DNA of 64,000 bases from Hirudinaria manillensis (GCA_034509925.1 CM067537.1:7873501-7937500); one strand, 5' to 3'; positions 36,478 through 49,318 are shown, numbered from the stretch's first letter. Notes: generated by a model from the sequence alone, not told the origin. Numbers and translations are program-made.

Positions 36478-37828
36478 TTGTTATCAAATCGATGACTTAC
36501 TTTTTATAAAGCGAATAATCCAATACTGTGAATATTTCAATAGTCATCAGTCTTTTCTCTAAAACCGTTTCTGCGGATCTTTTCCTAAACCTTGCATCTC
36601 TTATTTCATCAGTTGAGAAATCTTTGTGGAAATATTCCATGAAATGAATTAATACATCACGTCACTATTATATGATCCATTATTTTACAACAATAATAAC
36701 TATTAAGCTTATTATGCAATAATAAGTAAAGATTGCTTTTGTGGATCAACCTTCATCAAAGTTTGTGCTTCGCTTCGATCCAACTGCTGGACTTTCAAAT
36801 AAGTGGTGAATTACTCCGTCTACGTTGAGTTGTTTGGATCTGGTCTCCTTGTCTTTTTCATTTTCACCTCCTTCATTCTCAATGTCCAGGAATTGATCGT
36901 TTTCGAAGAAAACAGTTGGTTCCAAAGAATATGTTTTATGTCCGTGTTCGAACGTGATCATCTGATGTGTTCAATTGTTATTAACTTCCATAATTATCGT
37001 GCAATCAAAGCTCTATGGTGATTCTTCTGATGATAAATAACTCACGTAATAAATTTCTTTGGTCGCGCCAACGTTCTTGACAGTCACAGAGGCTGAGGCA
37101 TCGAAAAGTGAGTCTTCATAAGTAGCCGTGAACTTAAAAAAGAAATAGTGTTTCATGAAAAACTAAGTTATTAACATAAATGGCTGGAATATTGATTTCA
37201 TTTTTCAGATTATCCATAGATATATTCGAAAAAATATGATGCAAAATATAAATAACAATAAATTTCAATTTGAAATTTAAATAAGTCCAAAATTCATAAA
37301 CATAAAGACAGCATTTAAGTCTAACTTCTTCCTGCTTCCAAATTGAACCGCGGCCTTGCAGCTCTGTTATTATCAGAGGTGGTCCAATGGAGCGCTTTTC
37401 TTGCCTGATCAGATTCAAAGTTATTTTGCCGCTTTCAAGTTCAAGGTCGAATTCGATTGAATCTGGCAAGGACTTTGTGTCGTTCTTGTTGAATGTCCAT
37501 CTCGGTTTAACTGCAAGATTTTAACGAAATTATATTTTCAAATAGCAAAATGTATTTCCGGGGTTTGTAGCTATGCTAAAGTATCTCATTTTGATGAAAA
37601 TACTTAGCTCCTTTGTTCATTATTAAGAAAAATACCTTCTTCTACTTTGGAAGAAGTCGATAGATGGACGCAAGCAAACACCGAAAGCAATTGTATCAAT
37701 CTGAAATTCTAAAAATAAAATTTCTCATAAAAACTGTGCAGAAATGCATAAATCATAATCGCATAATTATTACAATAATAATGTCTTACTGGATCAGAGT
37801 GTTAATGTTCAATGATTGTACTCACCAT
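32697..37828 (-). CDS. ADAMTS-like metalloprotease, copy C (possible splice defect)
   Basis: Same layout as its two neighbours, with start codon, furin-like site and HELGHT|LNMPHD preserved. Differences: the zinc-site exon (34973-34833) carries about ten replacements relative to copy A; the Met-turn exon (34754-34590) is 165 nt rather than 168, deleting the residue after the Met-turn methionine (VMSQTSG). The acceptor of the next exon is changed from CAG to CAT (34276-34278 region). That exon is 148 nt, so skipping it shifts frame, and retaining the intron meets a stop at once. The transcript may then encode only prodomain plus catalytic domain. A LINE fragment sits about 18 bp from the acceptor of the exon near 35708. 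Either a diverged member or an incipient pseudogene. Confidence 0.8.
35086..35262 (+). mobile_element. Tc1/mariner-like element end fragment
   Basis: About 177 bp present only in unit C, replacing nothing and flanked by TA. It begins CAGTGCGCGTCATAAAAAT, typical of Tc1/mariner terminal repeats (CAGTG next to a TA target). The other boundary shows no matching inverted terminus and there is no transposase, so it is an end fragment. It lies in an intron between two catalytic-domain exons of copy C. Confidence 0.6.
35728..35964 (-). mobile_element. 5'-truncated non-LTR retrotransposon (LINE) 3' end
   Basis: About 237 bp found only in unit C, with a likely ATATT target duplication. On the minus strand it reads the C-terminal piece of a reverse transcriptase, containing the motif WNSLPPDF and ending NKYLTYN-stop, followed by a short 3' untranslated region and a tail of AAAT repeats, the usual 3' structure of CR1/L2/RTE-like LINEs. 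Inserted in the intron just upstream of the exon at about 35708-35630. Confidence 0.75.
36301..36477. repeat. TTA microsatellite, copy C intron
   Basis: Longest version of the intronic TTA run, including an uninterrupted block of more than 85 bp. Confidence 0.95.
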
Positions 37829-38373
37829 TCTCCCGCACGTTTCTTCATTGTCGACTGTTCTTCAGCAGCTCGTATTTGAAGAGTACGTTTCAATGGCCAT
37901 TTGTTCCAATGTGACAACTGACAAAGAATCTATACATCCTCACAAGACTTCAATAAACAGGTGCAATCCAGTCGTAACCTGATGCGATGGCGGGATTAAG
38001 ATTGTTCCAATGCCTCCGTTTTTAACAATGTCAAATTATCTCTCTTTGTCTACAAATGCATATTGTATATCCCATTACAAGTTAAAAATTGCTCCTGGTT
38101 CGGTAATAATTTACATTTAGTACATGTAGATTGGCCACATCGAGTAAGTCTGGATCTTTGAAACTGAAGGCATTTCAGCGCATGAAATAAAAGTTGATTA
38201 TTAAATATTTTAATTAATAAAAAATTTTAAATAATAAAATATTCATAATCTTTTATTCGCAGCTGCTTTTTTAAAATTCATTCCATTTTTAATCAAACAC
38301 TCCTCTTAACACAGTATCATATCGCCCAAGATCCGATTGTAAACAAAGGTTCGTTAGGACATCGACCACAAGA

Positions 38374-39335
38374 ATGAAAGACAAAACCCTGGCTCTGAAT
38401 GTTCTAAAATCCGAGGAAAAGCAGCTACTGAAGATAGCTTCCGATTTACAAGATTACTTGACGAAACTAAAAGTCAATGAACTCACTATTCTCAGTCTCA
38501 TGAAGTCGAAGACCATCGAGCAAGAGGAACGAAACATCTTGCCCTGCATGTCACGAACTGAACATTCCTTGGACCATGTAAGCGATCCTTTGGAAGAGTT
38601 TTATGATTAGAATTGGCTGGCTTTGTTGTAGACATGTAATTGGCTTCAGGCCAGTATTAGGTCTTTATTACTCTAACTGATGTTTAATTATTTATGAATT
38701 TTAAAATATTAAATGACAAAAAATCGGTTAATTAATTAGTCACTCATCTTTTATTTTGCTCAGATTTTTTGTTGGGTTTTTCTGTTTCGAGTTTAATTTG
38801 AATTTGGTATTTATTTTGCATTTTATTTGGCAGGCATTTGGCACATCCTCAAACAATTTCCATCTGGATGACCTGGATTTGAAACTTGAAGTTCCACAAG
38901 GTTTGTGTATGCCAGAGTGTGTGCTTATGCATGCATGTGGCTAATTTCTTTTGCCAGTACTTAAATTGGAGCTATCATAAATGTAACCTATTAGAAGCTT
39001 ATTGTAAACATGCTCTCAAAGCTTTATGTCTGAAATCGATCGGTATAAAATTGTCCTGCTCGCTTGCAGAGCAACACAATAATGAGTTCAATAATTATGC
39101 TTTTTAATCTAGATTTTTGACATCGTAATTTTTAGTTTCCAAAGAAGAAATCGAGATAGAAGAAGATGACGACGACGATGACGTTGTGGAGATCGTGGGT
39201 AGCAAAAAGATTGATGCCTCAAAGTGCATGGACCAGTTGCAAGCCTTCCTCGATGGCAAGCAGTGGTTTCCTGAACAGCACGGAGAGGAAAATGACGAAG
39301 ATTTTGACATGTCCGGGGTTCTCAATGGCTACTAA
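38374..39335 (+). CDS. SNAPC5: snRNA-activating protein complex subunit 5
   Basis: Three exons, 38374-38577, 38834-38900, 39136-39335, in phase: 156 residues plus stop. The N-terminal region EEKQLLKIASDLQDYLTKLK followed by VNELTIL matches the short helical core of SNAPC5 (SNAP19), where EE-x-LL, L-x-RLKVEEL are characteristic; the third exon brings an acidic stretch ([14 protein letters not shown]), as in the vertebrate protein's acidic C-terminus. SNAPC5 stabilises the complex that binds the proximal sequence element of snRNA genes for Pol II and Pol III. It is longer than human (98 residues). An AATAAA lies near 39377. The short conserved core makes the call good but not certain. Confidence 0.75.
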
Positions 39336-39399
39336 TGTTTTGTTTTATGTTTTGTTATTGTTGTTGTTTTTTTTTAAATAAACTGCAAATGATATATCC

Positions 39400-40573
39400 A
39401 TCTTACCAAAGTTTATGGACTGGGACTGGGAATGATATTAAGTTAGGATTAAAATTATTATCAGATTGATCATGGACGTTGTTATTTGGAGGTTAAGATA
39501 TGGTGATCCAGGTGACATGGAGATTTTGAACTCTTTTAAGGACAAATGTTTTTGTGTGATTCATTTCTGAGCGGTAGTGAGGTGAATGAATTCAGCAGGG
39601 GTGATTTTATGTTCAGGTTTAAAATTAAATTCTGTTTTGAAGTATTTTTTCTATCTGAAGGAATGAAGTTATTTAAAACTAAAATTTTAAATTTTTGAAA
39701 AAAATCTACATCTCCGGGTCTATTCCCACTTCATTAATGAAGCTAATTAGCTTTCCAAGTGTTTATCGATCCAAGAAAATTTGTCATCGCATTTCAACTT
39801 AGAACGACACCTGGTGGGAAAAATTAAATAACAAAATATGATTTGCATTTTTATTTATTTTGCGTATCGAAGGCACATTTATAAGCAAGTCCCATATAAG
39901 TCCACTTGGGACAACAACAACAGGTGTTCCACGTTGATAGCAGAAGCGAGCGTCCATGTTGTGTGCAGTTATCGACTTGGTATTTGATCTTTTTGCTTGC
40001 TATTGATATATTCGTACTCTGTTGTGCAATCTCAGCAACCTAGTTTATATACACAACATTGCCAGATAGGAGCTGATTTTCGTCTACCCTGGCGAAAGTT
40101 CGCTGCGGTCGGTTTTCTCGTCTGGTTCCTCGTGGATTATTTGTTTTTCCTTTTATTATCTACAATTAAAATGGATTTAAAAGTCTATTTTGCATCAAGA
40201 TGCAAGAATTAGAATGTATGGTATGGTGAGTGTTTGATTCGAGTTTAATTATTGTTTTTTTTTTCTTGTAGGATATGATGGTAGACTAGAATCACGCTTG
40301 TCGTGAAGATTCAAGGTTTGCCATCGTCTCAAGTGGAATTATCGAGTCATAAGCCACTAAGCTAATACTAACATTTAGAAGTTAAGAACTTAAGAAAATT
40401 GTCACGAGTAGAGACCTCAAAAATTCTGGCACTCAAATCGAACATCAACAGTTGTGTTTTCTTTGTAAACTTCTAACGAGTGAAAAGCCTCCAGTGAAAG
40501 CCTCTAAAATATTCCCACGGGTGCTTCTGCTCCTCTCGGCTCAGAAGGCCGCTTCAGATACTTAGATGTCTGC
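39400..40573. other. Intergenic / NPDC1 5' region
   Basis: Holds the SNAPC5 polyadenylation region and the leader of NPDC1. A GC-richer patch lies at 40080-40130. No coding exon was recognised, and no clear TATA box. Confidence 0.5.
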
Positions 40574-43500
40574 ATGGGATCTTGCTCCGTCGTGGCATTG
40601 ATATGGCTTCGTCCTCTGATGTTGCCATCCCTGCTGGTGGCAGTTCTTCTGGCCCTAGAGGTTCAGAGCTCCACCACCTTGAAGATGGAGGTAGAATCGG
40701 TTTCCCCAAGACCAACCGCTCTCGTGCCTGTCCTGGCAAAGAGACCAAGTTTGTATTAATTGTTTTTACAATGTTTCAGAACTGTTTGTACATTTTTGAT
40801 ATGATCGACAATCGATTGCATCTGTATGGCTTTCTTTTTATTTTATATTTACATTTCTCTCTGCTTTGTCCAGTTGTTGGCCTAATTATTGTAGAATTTT
40901 AATGAATAATATTATTAATTTTATTTACCAAATTCTATTTATGGTGAGTTTCATGTTCTGTTTCAATGCAATCAATATATAATTTGTGCAAGGTTAATCA
41001 TTGTTTGTTACTTAAAAATCCATCACTTTATATGCCAAGAGATGAATCTTGTTCTGAAAATTTGATCTCTGCATTTTGTTCGTGAAAATATTTTTTCTTC
41101 TGCTTTCAAAATGACTCGAGCAACTTGCAACAGACAACATAGACACATTTTTTATTTAAAACAAAATTATTTTCAGGCAAAAGAAATAATGATTAACTAA
41201 AATAATTAACTAACTTTGATTAATTAAAATCAATTTATTAAAGTTCAACTTTATTCTTCTTGATTTCATGCTAAAAACAAACCAAAAGACAAAATTGCTC
41301 ATCATTTTTTTTCCTCCTCACCTCAGAAATGGTCTCCAACTCCACACAGACCGAAGAATTTGAACCGACAGAAAAACCGGTCCTGATCACCGGATTGATC
41401 CTGGCAGGTAATTGCACGGAACAATGTGATGATGATGATGATGATGATATCAAGATATTGATGATAATAATGACAAAGGTGATGATTGTAACAATGCCAG
41501 CTTGTTTGAGATCAACCATTGATGATTTGAATGTGTCAAAAGCAATCAATCATCCGCAGACCGACCTTCTTTCCAACGTCATCGGATATATTTTATAAAC
41601 ATCAAAGACATCTGAATTTACAGCAACAACAACAACAAGACTTGTAAATAGTCATAAATATCTTTGTAATATCATTTAGATAATTACTACTAACCTAGAA
41701 ACAGAGCTGTGCTTTATGGATTTTATTATAATTTCCAAAAAACAAAAACAGCTCGACTCTGCTTTTTAGATGTGCAACTAGGAGACCGATGACGTCACAG
41801 ATGACCTTGGGGATAGAAAAAATAGATTGTGGATAGATTGGAAGGTCAATAGGTTATATGTCACACTTTAGTGCTCACCAACTAGAGATGGAACAAGGTG
41901 TTGGGAACTCAGCTTTATTGGAGTCATGCTGTTTATAACATTTTCATGTACTCATAGACTCAGTGTCTTTTATCAGTTCCATTATTGTTATCATTATAAT
42001 TATTACAATTATAATTGTCATTATACAAAGTAATGAGTTTCATGAATTTTGCACTCAAATGTTACAGCCATCTTTATCAGTGTTGATGTATTAAATTACT
42101 TTTATCAGCATTTTACCAACAAATAGTGAAAACATTTGCCCGGTTCAACGAATTTTTCTTTCGTTTTTTTCTTTCAATTTAAATAATTAATTAATTAATT
42201 GCGTCGTGCTTTCAGTTGCAGCTGCTTGTGCCTCCGTTTTGGCCATCGTCATCCTCATCGTCATCATTGTCATAGCCATCAGGTGAGTGCAGAACGGCGT
42301 CTCGCCAATAACACGTCAGCAGCCATCATGATTCAGAATTACTTTGCAGCTTGTAACTTTAATTATTATTATTATTATTATTATTATTATACGTTATGTT
42401 ATTTATATTAGAGGGTAATTTTATACTCAACTGTGATATCTAAAGTTGTGATAGTTTGTAATGATGATAATGATGATGATGGTGATGATAGTAGTTGTGG
42501 CGAGCAATTATTCAATTGGCTAATATTAATTTGAAGCCTACCCGGGCTTTTGTCATCTGCTTTTTACAATTTGCAACAAATTCAGATTTAATAAAAAAAA
42601 ACAAATTATCTCTAAATTATCTAATTATGACTGAGGCAGTGACGCATGACAATTAGCCAAGTCGTTCATGTGTAATCGATCGATCGATTGATCGATCCCA
42701 ATGACTTTGTGTTGCCTTGAATCAATAGCAAGCAGCGTCCTGTTTCTCCAGCTCACTCACTTTGTTATCTCGACTCTCAAGAAATAAATTTTTGAACCAC
42801 ACTCATCTATGGCTGTCATTCCAGTATGGCGACTACTCGAGTCGTCATCGTCATCATCATCGTCGTCATCATTATCGTCATCGTCATCTCTTTTATAAAA
42901 AAAAATAAATAAGATGAAACATCAGTCCGGATGAACTGCATGCTTCATTGACATTAAAGATCAGAGTATCAAATGCATTGATGCATCAATCGCTCGTCAC
43001 AGGTGCTATTGGGATCGTCCGTCAAAGGCACCCCCCTTCAATCCTCAGTACCCCGGCGACGGTCAGGGGTATGTGCCCGTCTACGTGGATAGGAAGATGG
43101 CCCAAAGCGCCCAGATGTTTTTCTATCAGTTTCAGAAACAGCAACTGCTGGCCCAGGAGAGGTTATTATCGTATTTCAATTCTCGTTCTGTCGTCGTCGT
43201 CGTTAGAGGTTAATTTTGAAACGGCTGCCATGGTGACCGCGACGGTGAGGAGGGGTTTGTTTCTGTTGTCAGCGAGCAGAAGAGCAAACACAGTGCCGAC
43301 AGCGACTCTTGTTCCGAGGCGGAGACGAAGGACGGCCACGTGCCCATGGTGTCCTGTCCTGGCTTGGCCATGGTGAGCGCTAGTTTCTATCGTGCAGTAT
43401 AGGTTCGAGATAATCGTAGAATGTCGATTGCACATCCTTCACCGCTCCGATTCCAAGATAATAAGCAAGTTTGTAGTTATAAATTAAGTAATTACCAGTT

Positions 43501-43957
43501 TAAAATTTAAAAGTCATGGCTTTATTATTAATATTATTAATAGTACCAGTGTATCACAAAAAAAAAAACTTGGGGAAATTGTTTTGCAAACAAAGTTATC
43601 TTACATTAGAAGAATGGAGAGGACTTGGAAGTGAGGAATCCGATGTTCTTCGAAGACGCGCCCACTTGGAACGGATCCACGGTAACCGACGACGAAAGCC
43701 CCAACAGCGGGACGGCCGTCGGCGAGGACGCGACGATGTCGCCGGCGGAGACGGACGCCGAGGGCGCGTCCGAGCTGAAGTCGGTCACGCCGTCCGCCCC
43801 CTCGCCCCAGCCTCCCCCTTCCACTCCCGCTTCCTCTACCCCGACCCCTCCCGAGGAATCGGAAACCGAGTCCAAGACGACGGACGTCAACGAGAACTTG
43901 ACCCGGGGTCTGAGGAGCGCAGAGTTCAAGCCGGGGGATTCTTCGGGGGATTCGTGA
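40574..43957 (+). CDS. NPDC1: Neural proliferation differentiation and control protein 1
   Basis: Six exons, 40574-40748, 41327-41407, 42216-42282, 43003-43161, 43273-43372, 43613-43957, join in phase to 308 residues (human about 325). Exon 1 encodes a signal peptide (MLPSLLVAVLLALEV region). Exon 3 is almost entirely a membrane helix (VLAIVILIVIIVIAI). The cytoplasmic part carries the family signature: MAQSAQMFFYQFQKQQLL, then VSCPGL, then EVRNPMF, matching AQSAQMYHYQ, ECPGLA and EVRNPLF of vertebrate NPDC1. The tail is Pro/Ser/Thr-rich and acidic. NPDC1 (cab-1 in nematodes) is a vesicle or plasma-membrane protein of neurons; a neuronal role here is inferred. The last exon is GC-rich compared with its surroundings. 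Confidence 0.93.
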
Positions 43958-45996
43958 ATCCGAAGATCACGAGCTTTTAGTTTTATGGTAGTTCACGCAG
44001 GTTCTATTTTTGGGGTCGATAATATAAGTCTTCCAATCACAATGAATTCCATGTGGGGTTATTTTTTGTATTCCATAATCCATTATTATTGTTATTATTA
44101 TTGTTGTCATTTGTGCAAAATGGCTGTTCGGAAGCCGGCCAAATTGAGATCCAGTACCGACTGATTGAAGGATCGCACGGTCAGTTTATCTTCCTGCGAT
44201 CTGATTTTATTGTTGAAGTTTGTTTTCAAGTTTTCGTGACATTTTGTAACGTCATCAACTTCCTGTTTTTCTGTAAACATCTGTGATTTGTAAAATGGCT
44301 GAGGTTTCTATCATTCCATTGTTTTACTTTTTACTATACTCTCTGAATACTTTCACAAAATGTCTTATAGTGTGACCAAGATAAGATGCCAGAATTTAGA
44401 GGTTTTAGACATAACCCAAATCCAGCAATTATGCACTTGGCTTTCCTTAGTATATAAATATAATTTAAAATAAACTTAAACATTTTAAGTTCAGTCTGGT
44501 AGAACTGAATAGCTGCGCATGCTTGCTTAAAGGCTACTTTACTGAAAAAGTCTTACCACTAGAAAAGGCAGGTAAAAATCACTTGAAAGCAACTAGAATT
44601 CGTGTATTGCTCGTCTCGTTCTGTTGACATTCGCTGCGAGAAATAAATGTTTGTAGCACTTTAACATCTTCTTTCGGGCTTCGGTGGATTTTAATTTACT
44701 CCCTCGCTCATATGAAACCATTCTAATGTAATCCTCGTTCCTTCGGACAAAAACCGCCATTTAATAACATAACGGAAAGTTTCGTGACTTCGTCGTAACT
44801 TTTTTCTTGGAAGATCAGGTTGGGTCGGGGAGATGGGATTTTTATTTAAATACGCAGTTATCCACTTTCAGACTTTATTTTAATTTTATAGCAGATATAC
44901 ACACTCAGAGAAATGGGTCCACCGATAACGGCCGAGCTTATCTCCGGCTATGATTAGATTTTTTTGCGGAGCAGACGACCGGACGCAACGTGGGCGGAGC
45001 TTAATGTCTGTTTCATAGATAAAAAATAAATTAAACTTTTAAATAAAATTAGACAGGAAACAAGAGAGCCTACTTGAGTGAATAGAAAAGTTTAAAATGT
45101 AAAACGATTGTTTACATGTCGGACCGACGTCATTGATTCGTTTTGGCCATACGTAGGAAAACCGCTTTAGACGAGATTTCGAAAAACATTATAAAGCTCT
45201 CGTTATCGGCGAAATCTCCAAAAAAATCTCATTATCTATGCGGAAAATAGTTTGAGTTGAGTTGGCTATGACGAATATGGCCTCCGCTGAAGGCATAGAG
45301 TCTAAGATATAGCTAGCGAACTTTGTCGAATTTACACCTTGTGAAAAATTACCTAACTCTCTTTCAAGATCGTAATGTCCTATTTGTTTACTGTAGCAGC
45401 GAAATGCAAATTCTAACTTATTTTGTGGATATTTAAAGATTTGAGTTTGGAATTCAACACACTATCCGATGGCCCTGTGTTGTCGTGACCTCGAAAAGAC
45501 CGGCCCGTGTTGTGAGGACAGGAAAGGGGGCAGGTATAGGAACCCGTGTTGCCCTAGGTCGATGGCATTTGCAGTAACAAGTCCATGCACTGATGTTAGT
45601 CAGTTTCTTCATACACATGAATTCTAAACCTGATTTTAATACATTTCTAAGCTCAGCGAATCGTGACAAATGCAAGATTTATTGCCGACTCGTAGTCTTT
45701 AATATTTGTTCCCCAAAAACGTTTCGCTACGTTCGCATTAAATCCATTTATAAGGCAAATAGAATTTTACTTTGTTTTATTTTAATTTTTAAATGTTTGC
45801 TCTAAGGTGTTTGCATTTGTCAGTCATGATTTTATCAATTCTTACAAAATTCCTTGTTGGCGACTGTAGCAAACATAGCGAATGGCGAGTCATTTTTGAG
45901 TCATTTCTGTCTGCAAATTGTCAACTAATTTAAGGTCGGCTGTCCGCCATCAGCCAGGTCCACAAAAACTCGATGTTGCATTTCAACCAACTTCAG
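43958..45996. other. Intergenic region; likely contains the PACRG promoter and 5' exon(s)
   Basis: No coding exon is certain. A GC-richer segment at 45480-45540 ends with AG|GTATAGG in a phase that would fit the first recognised PACRG exon and is a weak candidate 5' exon. At 44983-45000 a GC-box sequence (ACGCAACGTGGGCGGAGC) closely resembles one in the HMGCR promoter. Confidence 0.4.
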
Positions 45997-48338
45997 GAAG
46001 TTTTACGAAAGGGGAGACTTGCCGGTCAAAGTGGACACTGGCAGGAAAATCACGTGGCTGGTGGGTAGTGGTGGACATATCAAACGATAGAATTTAATTG
46101 TTTGTCTTTAAATTAAGAAATATTTATTTAATGATAATAATTAATGATTTAAGTGTAATTAGGAATAACTTAAAGAATTTAATCAATTGCTAATAATAAC
46201 ATACAAGCGATACTAGCATAAAAAACGAAACAAAACAAACAAACCAATTAGCGATAGCATTAAGTTATTAATCAAAATTGTTAATAAACAATAACAATTA
46301 TGTCTATGCGTGTTTAACAATATTAGAAGAAATATGAAATTATGCTCGTGTCCCATTATCCTAAACCGTCTAGATGTCCATAACATCGACAAGAACTTCA
46401 ATTCATTATCGTTTATGGCGTCCCAAACATTATACCGAGCAAAATGACAGATCCGGAACTGTTTACCAATCGTGCCAATCATCACTACTGGTTTCCATAC
46501 CTGCCCCTAAGCTCCATACGTATTGTACCCCAGACTGTGGGGCACAGGGTGGAGCCTTGAAAGATTCTTGGGGAGTGGGGGATTATTTAAATAAATATTC
46601 TTTCTCACGATCAGAAAAGAACTTTGATTTAAATAACTGTTTTTTTTTCCTAAATCAATTTTTGTTTTTCAATTTCGAGCTGAATCGACTGTTTGACGTA
46701 GTTGCACTTGAAATCTCTTCCCAGGCACCGATTGATTCCTTAGACTATCACTACTACCTGCCGGTATTCTTCGAGGGTCTGGTGGAGACCGAGCACCCCT
46801 TCGACCTTTTGGCCACGAGGGGAGCCATCGAGATGATCGAACATTCGGACGGGTGCAGGGTCTTGCCGGTCCTACACAGACTCATTCTGCCGATGAAAAG
46901 TCAGTCAGGAATTGACATAGTAAATTAATTACACACAATAACTCAACTGAATAATAATAATTTAATAATTAGTAATTTAAATAATAATTATTCAGTTATA
47001 ATAATTTAAATAAGTAATAATAATTTAAATAATTTTATTTAAAAAAAATTGCAAATTTATGGCTCAGAAATAACTCAAAAAGTTTATTATTATTATTATA
47101 AAGTACAAATTCCAGAAAAATCATACGTTTTATTGTCCAACATTTACTAATAACATTGTACAAATAATAAAATATAATGTAATAAATAATACCGATATTC
47201 AATAAATTAAGACTATTAGAACGAATAATAAATAATCACAATATCCAGACGCCCTGTGCTCCAGAAACTGTAAGATCATGTTGAGGGTCCTCAAACTCAT
47301 CCAACTGATGCTGGTCAAAGAGAATGACATGGGGGTAGCCCTGGTGCCCTATTATAGGCAACTTCTAGGCATACTGAACATCTTCAAGAATAAAAATGGT
47401 CAGTGACTATTGGTGTATCACTATATAGTGGTATATAATTATTTACATCATGGATATATAGCTGTAGATATATAGATGATGACCTCTATATAGTGATATG
47501 TTGTTATTTGTAATATAGTAATTTATGTATATATATATTATATATATTAGATATATAATTATAGATATGTAGATGAATATCATTATAACCAATATTCAAA
47601 GTTTTACCAATTTTAAACTTTTAATTGATAATACACTGAAAGTATTGTTACTATTGTTATTAATATAATTATTATTTAATTAAATTGCTATTTTATCCCA
47701 TAATATCATCACTATTACCCCCACCACCATCATCATCATCCACAAGATTGATATTTTTACAAGTTAAGGCATCCAGTCTGCTGGTTGTAATATAATTAAA
47801 TAATTATTTATAATTATAACATAATGTTCACTTCGACCGGTTACCAAATTCTTTATCTTTTTATTTCTTCTTGCTATCCAAGCCTTTCGAATTATCAAAT
47901 CAAAGTTTTGCACTCGTTGACGCCTCGCAATTTGATTGGTTATCAACTTTCGTTCAAAGTTCAAGCCTTGTTTGTTTGTTTCCATTTTTATCATTTTATT
48001 TCTGTTGCATTGCTTGCTGTTAAATTATTTCTATGCACTGAACAATGTCCAACGTCATTTTCAAACTTTAAACCGCGCCATCACATCATCACATCAATTC
48101 CGTTGTAACAATATCATCGTCATCATTACCATCACCATCATCATCATCATCATCGCTTTGACCTTGACCTCGACCTCTTTGACCAGTGAACATTGGCGAC
48201 TTCATCGATTACGGCAGCCGGGATAACCTCGGTGACGTCATCAATCAGACTCTGGAAATGATGGAAAGATGCGGAGGAGACAACGCCTACATAAACATCA
48301 AGTACATGATACCCACCTACGAATCCCACCTGGCATAA
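45997..48338 (+). CDS. PACRG: Parkin co-regulated gene protein (5' end not found)
   Basis: Four exons, 45997-46060, 46725-46899, 47249-47398 and 48187-48338, join in phase to a stop. They read [77 protein letters not shown] and finally [14 protein letters not shown], matching the PACRG core and its C-terminus (VPTYES). PACRG is a microtubule inner protein at the doublet inner junction of cilia and flagella. The first exon begins with the last base of a codon, so at least one upstream exon (N-terminal 60-90 residues) is missing from this model. The organism therefore has motile cilia or flagella. Confidence 0.92.
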
Positions 48339-48487
48339 CGCTTCCTGCCACTCCAGGTGATCGATCGATCGACGACCTGACCCCATGACCCGATGACCCA
48401 GGGACTTTCCGCTGGCCTGATTATAATGTTTTATGATAATGACAGATTATCATTAATGATTAATGATGATTAGAATTACAATCACTC

Positions 48488-48547
48488 ATTACTTCTACTA
48501 TTACTATTATTATTATTACTACTATTATTATTATTATTATCATCATT

Positions 48548-48612
<65 letters not shown>

Positions 48613-48622
48613 CATTATTATT
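48488..48622. repeat. TTA/CTA microsatellite
   Basis: Run of TTA and CTA/TCA triplets just downstream of PACRG. Confidence 0.9.
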
Positions 48623-48887
48623 ACACGTTCGATATTGATGAGCTGGTCCCTGCCCTGGGTTCGTTCCTGTAATAATTTATGATAATGACGAGACGAGTTG
48701 GTTATGTGAAAAAATAAACGATACTCTGACCAATCCGATCCGGTTTGGCCGGCTAATGAATATTGATGACATTACTATTGGCGAGAGTTTGAATAAATTA
48801 ACCATTTAAAAATTGTAAGACTTCCGTCGTTTATTAATTTGGAAAAAATAAATTTATTAGGCCTTTATTAACGATATAACGTTAGTG

Positions 48888-48901
48888 GTTGCTATGGTGA
48901 C
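48888..48901. promoter_or_regulatory. RFX X-box-like site with nearby TATA box
   Basis: GTTGCTATGGTGAC fits the RFX X-box consensus with a 2-bp spacer. About 40 bp further, CTATAAAAGTAGG resembles a TATA box followed by GC-rich sequence. It lies about 550 bp past the PACRG stop; any gene it serves was not identified. Confidence 0.35.
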
Positions 48902-49189
48902 GACAGTGCCGCCGGACAGATGGGTGCCAATTTGGAGTCTATAAAAGTAGGGCGGTACGGAGAGGGCGCGGTAGGGGGTGAGGCCTAATGTTCTACCCAT
49001 TGTCCAGTTTGTTTGTTCCTATCGTAAACCACCTGAATAATTTATGCTAATGACTTCGTGGTAGGTCCACGAACAGAAAGAACGGTGGGCACTCGCAGCA
49101 AAACTTTATAACACGAGGATATAAATGGTTCATTATCACCGTGGCAATTGTGATTATGACTGCCAGCCTAAGTGCTACGATGGTATGGT

Positions 49190-49242
49190 CATCGTCATCA
49201 TCATCATCATGATCGTCATCATCATCGCCGTCGTCGTCATCA

Positions 49243-49273
<31 letters not shown>

Positions 49274-49318
49274 CATTGTCATCGTCGTCGTCGTCGTCAT
49301 CATCATCATCATCATCGT
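49190..49318. repeat. CAT/CGT microsatellite
   Basis: Alternating ATC and GTC triplets; the resulting open frames are low-complexity and not considered genes. Confidence 0.9.

Larger units (their letters stand above)
31447..38048. repeat. Tandem unit C (about 6.6 kb)
   Basis: Third direct repeat. It is longer because of two insertions (35086-35262 and about 35728-35964) and a longer TTA microsatellite, and it lacks about 48 bp of an intron near 33812. Similarity to unit B fades out close to 38048, where unique sequence begins before SNAPC5. Confidence 0.9.

Noticed and set aside
43516-43980. Open frames on both strands overlapping the last NPDC1 exon
   Set aside because: The region is GC-rich with few stops by chance; only one frame continues NPDC1 (EVRNPMF).
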